Below are positions 1 through 6,266 of a stretch of 6,880 bases of DNA, one piece after another; position 1 is the stretch's first letter, and each line of letters opens with the position of its first letter. The notes under the pieces were generated by a model. It did no database searches and had not been told where the DNA came from. It worked only from the letters and a program-made list of their open reading frames with translations. Source of the DNA: Thermoplasmata archaeon (GTDB lineage: Archaea; Thermoplasmatota; Thermoplasmata; Lutacidiplasmatales; UBA184); contig JASHYQ010000126.1 in the NCBI GenBank assembly GCA_030042955.1, positions 1 to 6,880 of the forward strand, read 5' to 3'. A program made the position numbers and the translations under genes.

Positions 1-3000
1 TGGTGAGCTGGGCGGTCGTGTCGTTGGCCCAGATCCCCTTGGCGATGCCGACACCGTTCTCGTCCGTCCAGTTGCCGAGCAGCAGGAGCGGCAGGATGGG
101 GTGGTCGAAGGGCGTCGTGATCAGCTCCACGTTTCCGCCCGCGCCGTCATTCAGCATCCGGTCGTGGGAGAACGCCGAGATCACGAGCTGCGCCTCCACC
201 GGGTAGTAACTCGCGATCGTGCTGAGGTCCGAGATCGAGAAGCTCGTCTGGTTGTACAGCGCCCACATCGTCGAGTTGATGTAGGCGCTACCGAGCTGGC
301 CTGTCTCGATTGGCTCGCTGGTCGACCAGAGGAAGAAGTCGACCAGGGCATCGGTCAGTTGCGCGGTCGTGAGGACAGTGCCGGTCTGGTACAGCTTGAA
401 CAACTGCCAGTACAGCGCGCTCGCGTTGTTGTTCGCGACATGGTACGCCCACGGCGGCGTGTTGAAGGCGAGGTCGAACTCGAGGAGTTGGGCGACCGTC
501 GTCGTGTTGTACTGATACGGGTTCACGAACGAGCTCAGGAAGGTGTCACCGTAGGTGGTGACTTCCGTGTACACGCTGTTCCCCCACTGGCTCGAGGGGA
601 TCCAGGCCGCCTCGAGGTAGCTGTTGTTGTAATCGCCGAGGGCCGCTCCCAGGATCTGGTAGAGGAGCGTCCCGGAGATCGAGTAGGTGATGTTGATGGT
701 GGGGTAGAGGCCGGCGATCAACGCCTGCTCCGCGTACTCCTCCAGGTGGACGACCGCCCAGGCGAGCGCGTAGGGGCCGTCGATCGGGGCGTAGAGGGGC
801 TGGTGGTCGTTGAACACGATGTTCAGCGAGATTGGTGCGCCCACCAGGGAAATCGCCGGAGCACCCGGGACGATGCCCGGCTCTGCGTACTCGTCCTTGT
901 TCGGGTCGATGGTCAACGAGACGTAGGAGTTGATCGGGGCGAAGGCCGTCCCGCTGCCGAACTGTTGACCCGCGGGGATCGTGGGTCCGATGTACGCCCC
1001 CGAGCCTCCGTAGATGAGGGCCACCAGTTGAGGCGTGGCCCCGGCCGGGACGGCGTTCGCGCCCCCGGGCTGGTTCGGATACAGCAGCGAGAAGGGGATC
1101 GCAAACTCGTCCCCGTCGGTGCCGGCCCGGATGCTCGCGACGAAATTGAACTTGGTCGAAGTGGCAGTGGTGCCGGTAAGGTTGACCTGGTACAGCGACC
1201 CGTTCGGCGCACCACCCGAGTAATCAAAGACCCAGTTGACCGGGGTGCCGAAGTCGAAGTTCCGGGTGAGGTTCGCGACGTTCGTCGTGGAGAAGTTCGT
1301 CGCCCCGACCCCCGTGTCGTTCGAGATCGCGACCATGAACCAGTTGCCGCCCCCGACCGTGCTGTTGGTGCCGATGAACAGGTCGGTGTAGTTCCAGGTC
1401 GCGTAGGTCGCGTTGATGAGGTTGCTGTCGCTCCAGCCGGTGTACGTGCTCCGGCCGACGATCTCGGGCGTGACGAAGTCCTTCGTGGGCGTTCCGGTAA
1501 AGCGGACCGAGTGGTAGGTGTGGCCGTAGGTGTAAACCGGGCTGATCTGGGCCGCCGGCACCGCATCCCCGTACGGGTCGAGGTTCTCCGTCCAGAAGGT
1601 GTTGAGGTAGTCGTACGCGCCCAGGAAGTGGTACGGGTCGTAGCCATTCGTCGAGGTCTGGCCCGCAGGGAGGGTGGGACCCGTATAGTTGCCATTGGCC
1701 GAGATGATCGCGGTGACCATGCTCAGGTTCACGAACTGGCCCAGGACCGGCCAGGCTGCCGCGGCACGCCCGTACAGCACCGAGAACGGAACGGCGAGTT
1801 CCACCCCCTTCGCGCTGACCATGCTCTCCGAAAGCGAGCTCGTCAGGTTCACGACGGTGACCGAGGTGTTGCTAGTCGACGCCGGGGTCGTTACCTTGAA
1901 GAGCTCCACGGGGGAGGACGGAAGGCTGGTGCCGCTGTAGTTGACCTCGGCGATGAAGTTGACCGCCTGGGAGAAAGTGTTCCAGTGGTCGAGCGCGGGG
2001 TCGTTGTTCGCGGATAGGTTGTAGGTGCCGAGACCGGATTTTGTATCGTTGCTGATGAAGATTCCGAGGTGGTTAGCGGGGGGAGTGCCTCCCTGGATGG
2101 TGACGTTGACCCCGAGGAAGAGCGTGGTTTGGTTCCAGGTCATGTAGGACGAGTTGAGCAGGTTCGTGCTTCCCCACCCGGTGTTGGTGTTGATGAGCGC
2201 CTGCTCGCTGGGGAGGAAGTCGGTGGAGGGAGAGCCGGTGAAGGTAACCGTGTGGAAGGTGTGGCCCGCGACGTAGTTGGGCGTGATCCCGGTGTCGGGG
2301 GCCCCGATCCCTTGCGGGTCGAGGTTGAGTTGGTAGTACGTGTTCTCGAGCAGGAAGCCGTCGGGCTGGTCATGGGAGTTAAGCGGGATGCCGTCGTAAC
2401 TGCCGGAGTAGCCCTGCCCGGACGGGATGGTCGGCCCCACCCAGGGCCCGCTCCCGCCGAAGATGCCGGCGTAAAGGCTCACGTTCGCGAACGCCGGGAA
2501 CCCTCCGGGGAAGATGCTGGTGAAGGGGAGCGCGACCTCGAGGTTTCCCCCCGTGGCGGAGAGGGAGCTGTCGATGGTGGCCGTCGCCAGCGCCGCGACG
2601 GTCGTAGCCGACCCGGCGAGCGAGGTCACGACGTAGGGTGTCACTGTGTAGGTGCTGCTGTTGGCGATGATCAGGAAGTTCATCGGCTGGGTGAACGTGA
2701 TGTTCCGGTCCCAGTATCCGGCCCCGTCGCCGGAGAGGGCGGACAAGTTCGTCGTCCCCCAGGCCGAGTTGTTCGAAACGGCGAAGAGGAGGTTGTTTCC
2801 AGAAAAGTTGAGCTCGGAGATTCCGAGATAGAGATTCGTGGAGTCCCAGGTTCCGTAGAGGGTGCTCATATTGTTGCTCGAGCCCCACGGGGAGAACAGG
2901 TTGGTGTAGAGGAGGGCGTCCGACGGGAAGTCCGTCTGGGGCTGACCGGTGAACGTGATCGTTTCGGGGGTCGAGAGCGGCTTGGGGATTGCGGTTGTAA

Positions 3001-3145
3001 GGGCCGGAGTCCGCGCCGGCGACGTAGTTACGGCCGCAGAAAACGACGAGAACAGGAAGACCGCTACGACCAGGATGGCGACGGCCACCGTTGCGTGCGT
3101 TATCGGATGCGACGTTCTCCCCAGCCAAAGTCGGGCAGATGACAT
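1..3145 (-). CDS. Secreted GH57 glycoside hydrolase (amylopullulanase/pullulanase type) with three N-terminal modules, 3' end outside window
   Basis: Reading the minus strand from ATG at 3145 gives 1048 codons with no stop, so the gene is 3'-truncated by the window edge. Residues about 17-40 are hydrophobic after Arg5 and Arg10, which fits a Sec signal peptide or N-terminal membrane anchor. Residues about 62-765 form three similar beta-rich modules. From about residue 773 the GH57 fold begins: SLNIVFNDHQPLY holds the family's first conserved HQPxY motif (781-785). Residues 1004-1020, with ELITTPFDHPILPL, match the second conserved region of the amylopullulanase/pullulanase-like branch. The GH57 nucleophile Glu and acid/base Asp lie further on and are not visible. 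The sequence has about 33 N-glycosylation sequons, no Cys and only 19 Lys plus Arg, so an extracellular location is likely. Expected role: endo-hydrolysis of alpha-1,4 and possibly alpha-1,6 glucan links outside the cell. Its divergent neighbour is a MalFGK importer, which supports this. Exact substrate is unproven. Confidence 0.85.
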   Translation of the reverse strand, partial: MSSARLWLGRTSHPITHATVAVAILVVAVFLFSSFSAAVTTSPARTPALTTAIPKPLSTPETITFTGQPQTDFPSDALLYTNLFSPWGSSNNMSTLYGTWDSTNLYLGISELNFSGNNLLFAVSNNSAWGTTNLSALSGDGAGYWDRNITFTQPMNFLIIANSSTYTVTPYVVTSLAGSATTVAALATATIDSSLSATGGNLEVALPFTSIFPGGFPAFANVSLYAGIFGGSGPWVGPTIPSGQGYSGSYDGIPLNSHDQPDGFLLENTYYQLNLDPQGIGAPDTGITPNYVAGHTFHTVTFTGSPSTDFLPSEQALINTNTGWGSTNLLNSSYMTWNQTTLFLGVNVTIQGGTPPANHLGIFISNDTKSGLGTYNLSANNDPALDHWNTFSQAVNFIAEVNYSGTSLPSSPVELFKVTTPASTSNTSVTVVNLTSSLSESMVSAKGVELAVPFSVLYGRAAAAWPVLGQFVNLSMVTAIISANGNYTGPTLPAGQTSTNGYDPYHFLGAYDYLNTFWTENLDPYGDAVPAAQISPVYTYGHTYHSVRFTGTPTKDFVTPEIVGRSTYTGWSDSNLINATYATWNYTDLFIGTNSTVGGGNWFMVAISNDTGVGATNFSTTNVANLTRNFDFGTPVNWVFDYSGGAPNGSLYQVNLTGTTATSTKFNFVASIRAGTDGDEFAIPFSLLYPNQPGGANAVPAGATPQLVALIYGGSGAYIGPTIPAGQQFGSGTAFAPINSYVSLTIDPNKDEYAEPGIVPGAPAISLVGAPISLNIVFNDHQPLYAPIDGPYALAWAVVHLEEYAEQALIAGLYPTINITYSISGTLLYQILGAALGDYNNSYLEAAWIPSSQWGNSVYTEVTTYGDTFLSSFVNPYQYNTTTVAQLLEFDLAFNTPPWAYHVANNNASALYWQLFKLYQTGTVLTTAQLTDALVDFFLWSTSEPIETGQLGSAYINSTMWALYNQTSFSISDLSTIASYYPVEAQLVISAFSHDRMLNDGAGGNVELITTPFDHPILPLLLLGNWTDENGVGIAKGIWANDTTAQLT
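851..1525 (-). repeat. Module 3 of three tandem extracellular modules (residues about 541-765)
   Basis: It opens with GHTYHSVRFTGTP and DF, and carries TGWSDSNL, the core TWNYTDLFIGTNST, SNDT, AIPFSLLYP, GPTIPAGQ and a closing TIDPN. It leads through a short Pro/Gly/Ala linker (about residues 757-771) directly into the first strand of the GH57 domain. Confidence 0.65.
1532..2266 (-). repeat. Module 2 of three tandem extracellular modules (residues about 294-538)
   Basis: It opens with GHTFHTVTFTGSP and then DF, and carries TGWGSTNL, the core TWNQTTLFLGVNVT, SNDT, AVPFSVLYG, GPTLPAGQ and a closing ENLDP. It is closer to module 3 than to module 1: both share the opening GHT-Y/F-H and the TGW...NL-N...TWN-x-T-x-LF-x-G spacing. 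This suggests that modules 2 and 3 arose from a later duplication. Confidence 0.65.
2276..2962 (-). repeat. Module 1 of three tandem extracellular modules (residues about 62-290)
   Basis: The module opens with ITFTGQP followed by TDF, then carries the core WDSTNLYLGIS, SNNS, an ALPF strand, GPTIPSGQ near its end and a closing NLDP. The same landmarks recur in the same order in the next two modules. The W-D/N-x-T-x-L-Y/F-x-G core resembles the strand pattern of DOMON/CBM9-like beta-sandwich domains found as accessory modules in archaeal GH57 amylopullulanases. That family assignment is inference. Carbohydrate binding or cell-surface display is the likely role. Confidence 0.65.
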
Positions 3146-3167
3146 AAAAGCCGACAACGATTCTCCG

Positions 3168-3173
3168 TATTTA
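3168..3173 (-). promoter_or_regulatory. Candidate archaeal TATA box for the GH57 gene
   Basis: On the minus strand this reads TAAATA, the most A/T-rich stretch close to the gene start. Its centre lies about 26 nt before the A of the ATG at 3145. Archaeal TATA boxes sit about 25-27 nt before the transcription start, so the transcript would begin at or next to the start codon, i.e. be leaderless. The lack of a Shine-Dalgarno in the short TTGTCGGCTTTT upstream of the ATG agrees. The factor-B site upstream is not clear. Confidence 0.55.
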
Positions 3174-3253
3174 CCCGTTGAGGAATGCGGGTTTTGGGCC
3201 TAACTACGGGTCGGTCTCCTCGCACACGTTCCTGGTCCGGTCGGCTCAACGGG
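3174..3253. promoter_or_regulatory. Mirrored 9-bp motif (possible operator or activator sites) between divergent promoters
   Basis: CCCGTTGAG at 3174-3182 is the exact reverse complement of CTCAACGGG at 3245-3253. Read in the direction of transcription, CTCAACGGG directly abuts the TAAATA of the GH57 promoter and lies 14 nt upstream of the CTTAAG of the transporter promoter. The arms are 62 bp apart, so they are better read as two oriented protein-binding sites than as an RNA hairpin. A maltodextrin-responsive regulator is a guess; the known Thermococcales TGM/TrmB-type sites were not recognised here. Confidence 0.35.
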
Positions 3254-3259
3254 AACGGC

Positions 3260-3273
3260 GAAACGCGCTTAAG
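3260..3273 (+). promoter_or_regulatory. Candidate BRE/TATA promoter for the transporter operon
   Basis: GAAA at 3260-3263 could serve as a purine-rich factor-B recognition element ahead of CTTAAG at 3268-3273. The CTTAAG centre is about 35 nt upstream of the ATG at 3306, so transcription would start near 3297 and leave a leader of about 9 nt. The match to an archaeal TATA box is weak, but no better A/T-rich element is present between 3190 and 3305. Confidence 0.35.
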
Positions 3274-3305
3274 TCGGATGCCGATACCGTCGTGCTCGCT
3301 TCTGC

Positions 3306-4232
3306 ATGGCGGACCTTCGGGACCAGACCCTGTCATACCGGTTGCGCCACGAGTGGCCGGCGTACCTCTACCTCCTTCCGACGACGATCGTATTGCTGTT
3401 CCTGAACGCCTACCCGATCGCCTACACGGTCTACATCTCGCTCACAGACTTCGGTACGGGCGGACGATTCTCCCTGCTGACGTACCACTACGTGGGAATC
3501 ACGAACTACATCTCCGCCTTCACGACCAACGCGTCGATCTCCTGGGGCCTTATCTTTAACAGTCTCTTCTGGGCGGCCGGCTCGGTCGCGCTCTTCTTGC
3601 TGGTCGGGCTGGGTCTCGCGACGGTCCTGAACCAGGACCTCCGTGGGAAGACCATCTACCGGACGCTGATCCTCCTCCCCTGGGCGATGCCGGCCTTCAT
3701 CACGATCTTGATCTGGGCGAACATGTGGCAGGTCGACTACGGCATCATCAACGAGATGCTGGCGACGGTCGGGGTAGCTCCCGTGGCGTGGCTCGAGCAC
3801 ACCGATACGGCATGGGCGGCCCTCTTCGTCACCAACGTCTGGCTCTCGTTCCCCTTCTATACGGTCGTCTTCCTTGCACAGATGCAGTCGATCCCCAAGG
3901 ACCTCTACGAGGCCGCGTCGATCGACGGCGCAGGAATGTTCTCGAAGTTCGGTCGGATCACCGTCCCCTACCTGATGCCGACGATCGTGTTCGTCGGCCT
4001 GATGGGGTTCCTCTTCACCTTCAACAACTTTTACCCCATCTACCTGATCACCAGCGGCGGGCCAGGGGTCACGACCCAGATCTTCATCACCCAGTCCTAC
4101 GACGACGCCTTCGGCGCGAGCCCGGCGTTCTCGACTGCCGCGATGTACGCCGTGCTGGACTTCCTCATCATTCTGGTCATCACCGTCGTCGTGATCTGGC
4201 GGACGAACCTCACCCGGAACTGGCTGAAATGA
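3306..4232 (+). CDS. malF: CUT1-family sugar ABC transporter permease, MalF-like
   Basis: This 308-residue integral membrane protein is one half of the channel of a sugar importer. Six hydrophobic segments are visible at about residues 19-45, 83-108, 117-140, 168-192, 222-248 and 276-298. Between segments 4 and 5 lies the EAA loop (EAASIDGAG...FGRITVPYLMP, about 202-225), which docks onto the ATPase. The YPIYLITSGGP stretch at 243-253 is typical of MalF-type permeases. Length is like the six-helix MalF homologues of archaea and Gram-positives rather than the longer E. coli MalF. ATG 3306 is the first in-frame start; no Shine-Dalgarno precedes it, in keeping with a very short leader. It is the first gene of the operon and overlaps the next by 4 bases. 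The family is clear. A malto-oligosaccharide substrate is inferred from the flanking GH57 and GH31 genes. Confidence 0.92.
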   Translation: MADLRDQTLSYRLRHEWPAYLYLLPTTIVLLFLNAYPIAYTVYISLTDFGTGGRFSLLTYHYVGITNYISAFTTNASISWGLIFNSLFWAAGSVALFLLVGLGLATVLNQDLRGKTIYRTLILLPWAMPAFITILIWANMWQVDYGIINEMLATVGVAPVAWLEHTDTAWAALFVTNVWLSFPFYTVVFLAQMQSIPKDLYEAASIDGAGMFSKFGRITVPYLMPTIVFVGLMGFLFTFNNFYPIYLITSGGPGVTTQIFITQSYDDAFGASPAFSTAAMYAVLDFLIILVITVVVIWRTNLTRNWLK

Positions 4233-5101
4233 AGAAGCAACACAGTCGCAGAGCCATCCGCATCCTCAAGCGCGCGGCCTCTCACGCGGTCCTCATCGTC
4301 GCCTGCCTCTTCGCTCTCTTCCCGATCTACTTCATGATCGTCGCATCGTTCTCCACCTTCCCGCTGGGGGCGATTTCGGCGAGCATCCTGGTCCCCCGGC
4401 CGAGTCAGGTCACGCTCACGAGTTACCACGCCATCCTGCTCGACCAGAACCCGAGCTTTGTCGCCATGCTGACGAACTCCCTGATTTTCGCCGGCAGCGC
4501 GGCCCTCATCGGCCTCGGCTTGGCGGCGTTCACCGGGTTCGCGCTCTCCAAGTTCAACTTCCCCGGCCGGCGAACGTTCGTCTACTTCATTCTGCTGATC
4601 TCGCTCTTCCCGTCGTTCGTAATGATCCTCCCGTTCTACCTCATGTTCGCGAAGCTCGGTCTCATCGACACGTACATCGGGCTCATCATCCCGTACTCCG
4701 CTGGCGCGGTGGTGTTCAGCGGCATCCTCGTCAAGAACTACATGGACTCCATCCCCGACGATATCGAGGAGGCCGCCCTGGTCGATGGTCTCGGCCGGAC
4801 GGAGGCGTTCTTCCGGGTCCTCATCCCGCTCTGCCTCCCGGTCCTCGGGCTGGCCGCGTTCCTCGCGTTCGTCGGGCCTTACACGGACTACGCCTTCGCG
4901 CATGTGTTCATCGACACGTCGAACCTCTGGACCCTCGCCCTCGGGCTCTACAGCATCAATTCCCCTGAGGGGCAGGGAGTGCAGAACTACGGTCTCGTAT
5001 GCGCGTTCGCGCTCGTGATGAGCCTGCCCATCGTGGCGTTCTACATGGCGTTCCAGCGGTGGATCATCGGCGGATTGACGATGGGGGCGGTCCGCGGCTA
5101 G
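4229..5101 (+). CDS. malG: CUT1-family sugar ABC transporter permease, MalG-like
   Basis: This 290-residue protein is the second channel subunit, partner of the preceding MalF-like permease. A basic N-terminus (MKKQHSRR) precedes the first membrane segment at about residues 18-40. Further segments lie at about 83-105, 115-140, 146-168, 204-226 and 255-276. The EAA loop is at about 180-204 (EEAALVDGLGRTEAF...IPLCLP). The C-terminus GGLTMGAVRG closely resembles the ending of MalG proteins (GGLT-x-G-x-V-K/R-G). The reading frame is open further upstream, but the start at 4229 is chosen because it gives the normal MalG N-terminus and forms an ATGA overlap with the malF stop, a sign of coupled translation. 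Upstream in-frame sequence is Arg/His-rich shadow of malF. Confidence 0.92.
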   Translation: MKKQHSRRAIRILKRAASHAVLIVACLFALFPIYFMIVASFSTFPLGAISASILVPRPSQVTLTSYHAILLDQNPSFVAMLTNSLIFAGSAALIGLGLAAFTGFALSKFNFPGRRTFVYFILLISLFPSFVMILPFYLMFAKLGLIDTYIGLIIPYSAGAVVFSGILVKNYMDSIPDDIEEAALVDGLGRTEAFFRVLIPLCLPVLGLAAFLAFVGPYTDYAFAHVFIDTSNLWTLALGLYSINSPEGQGVQNYGLVCAFALVMSLPIVAFYMAFQRWIIGGLTMGAVRG

Positions 5102-5114
5102 TGCCGCGCCGTAC

Positions 5115-5120
5115 GGGGGA
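5115..5120 (+). promoter_or_regulatory. Weak ribosome-binding site of malK
   Basis: GGGGGA ends 3 nt before the ATG at 5124. It could pair with the anti-Shine-Dalgarno CCUCC with one G-U pair. The 22-bp gap after malG leaves no room for a separate promoter. Confidence 0.35.
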
Positions 5121-5123
5121 ACG

Positions 5124-6251
5124 ATGACCGGCATCCGGCTCGAGCACCTGACCAAGCGGTTCAAGAACCAGGTCGCCGTGGAGGACGTGTCGGCGGACAT
5201 CCGGAACGGAGAGTTCGTCGTGATTCTCGGGGCGTCGGGGTCGGGTAAGACCACGATCCTCCGCATGATCGCAGGGCTCGAGGTCCAGACGAGCGGCCAC
5301 GTGTACATCGGGGACATGCTGGTCGACGACTACGAGCCGCGGGACCGGAACATCGCGATGGTCTTCCAGACCTACGCGCTTTACCCCCACCTCTCCGTCC
5401 GCAAGAACATCGGCTTCGGCCTCAAGGTACGGCACGTCGAGCGCTCAGAGATCGACCGCCGGGTCACGGCCGTCGCGGAGCTCCTCGGGATCAGCGAGAC
5501 CCTCGACCGCCGGCCGTCAGAGCTCTCCGGTGGCCAGCGCCAGCGGGTCGCCCTCGGGCGCGCGATCGTCCGGGACCCGGAGGCGTTCCTGTTGGACGAG
5601 CCGCTCTCGAACCTCGATGCGAAGATCCGCTCCAGTGCGCGGATCGAGCTCAAGCGGCTCCATTCGCAGCTGGGGCAGACGTTCGTCTTTGTCACGCACG
5701 ACCAGACGGAGGCGATGACCCTCGGGGACCGGCTGGCGGTCATGAACCACGGTCGGCTGCTCCAGTACGACACCCCCGAGCGGGTCCTCAGCCACCCCAC
5801 CAACCGGTTCGTGGCTTCGTTCGTCGGCTCCCCGGAGATGGACTTCCTCGAGGGGTCGGTCGAGCCGACTGGGGGCAGCTACACGTTCATCTCAGGTCCC
5901 ATCCAGATCCCGGTCCGTGGGGTCGGGCGCCCCGGCCCCGTTACGATCGGCCTCCGCCCCTGGGACATCACCGTACATCAGGCGGCGGGCGCCGGCTCGG
6001 TGCCCGCCCGTGTCGCGGGGGTGGAACGTCTCGGTTCCTCCGATCAGGTCTTCCTCGAGGTCGGTCCGCCGGGCGCACCCGGACCGGGTGGCCTGCCCGC
6101 GCCTCCGCTGACGCTCCGCGCCCTGGTGCGGTCCTACGATTTCGAGGTCGGCAACATGGTCTCAATCGGGTTCGACGCCGACCGCGCTCTGTACTTCACT
6201 GCGGACGGTAACCGCATCGAATCGATGAGCGCCCCCACGCGGGTAGGGTAG
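5124..6251 (+). CDS. malK: MalK-type ABC transporter ATPase (sugar import)
   Basis: This 375-residue protein is the ATP-hydrolysing subunit on the cytoplasmic face of the importer. All nucleotide-binding motifs are intact: Walker A GASGSGKT (36-43), Q-loop Gln82 in VFQTYALYPH, signature LSGGQRQR (134-141), Walker B FLLDE (155-159), D-loop SNLD (162-165) and switch His192 in VTHDQTEA. The C-terminal third (about 240-375) is the TOBE/OB-type regulatory region of the MalK/UgpC/MsmK group, with VTIGLRPWD at 273-281 where the family commonly has GLRPE. A Pro/Gly-rich stretch at 314-328 looks like a loop insertion within this region. Length is normal for the family. It follows malG after 22 bp in one operon. 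MalK-type ATPases can serve several sugar permeases, so its presence alone does not fix the substrate. Confidence 0.95.
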   Translation: MTGIRLEHLTKRFKNQVAVEDVSADIRNGEFVVILGASGSGKTTILRMIAGLEVQTSGHVYIGDMLVDDYEPRDRNIAMVFQTYALYPHLSVRKNIGFGLKVRHVERSEIDRRVTAVAELLGISETLDRRPSELSGGQRQRVALGRAIVRDPEAFLLDEPLSNLDAKIRSSARIELKRLHSQLGQTFVFVTHDQTEAMTLGDRLAVMNHGRLLQYDTPERVLSHPTNRFVASFVGSPEMDFLEGSVEPTGGSYTFISGPIQIPVRGVGRPGPVTIGLRPWDITVHQAAGAGSVPARVAGVERLGSSDQVFLEVGPPGAPGPGGLPAPPLTLRALVRSYDFEVGNMVSIGFDADRALYFTADGNRIESMSAPTRVG

Positions 6252-6257
6252 CCCCCG

Positions 6258-6265
6258 AGGGGAGG
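6258..6265 (+). promoter_or_regulatory. Shine-Dalgarno-like purine tract ahead of the GH31 gene
   Basis: AGGGGAGG contains the GGAGG core (6261-6265). It lies 1 nt before GTG 6267 and 13 nt before GTG 6279, so its spacing is too short for the first and long for the second. It supports a start in this area without deciding which. Confidence 0.35.
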
Positions 6266-6266
6266 C

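Noticed and set aside
913..1695. A minus-strand open frame of 260 codons
   Set aside because: It is Arg/Thr/Ser/Pro low-complexity in a frame shifted against the GH57 reading frame, which covers the same DNA with conserved module motifs.
101..2017. A plus-strand open frame of 638 codons
   Set aside because: It lies in exact codon register opposite the minus-strand GH57 gene. Its Arg/Val/Asp/Gly-rich sequence has no recognisable domain and reflects GC-rich codons read backwards; the minus strand shows family motifs and repeats.
2379..3128. A minus-strand open frame of 249 codons
   Set aside because: Out of frame with the GH57 gene, rich in Arg, His, Leu and Pro, with no domain; a shadow of module 1.
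2069..3142. A plus-strand open frame of 357 codons
   Set aside because: Same cause: codon-phase antisense of modules 1 and 2 and the signal segment of the GH57 gene. No motif or plausible start signal.
3274..3284. Small hairpin TCGG-ATG-CCGA upstream of malF
   Set aside because: A 4-bp stem is expected by chance in GC-rich DNA and there is no U-tract, so it is not a terminator or a supported operator.
3725..4228. N-terminal extension of the MalG reading frame upstream of 4229
   Set aside because: These 168 codons overlap malF out of frame, and give an Arg/His/Pro-rich stretch without homology. The ATGA junction gives a standard MalG N-terminus.
4097..5317. A minus-strand open frame of 406 codons
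   Set aside because: It runs antisense across the 3' end of malF, all of malG and the start of malK. The Glu/Arg/Asp-rich product is typical of reversed membrane-protein codons in GC-rich DNA.
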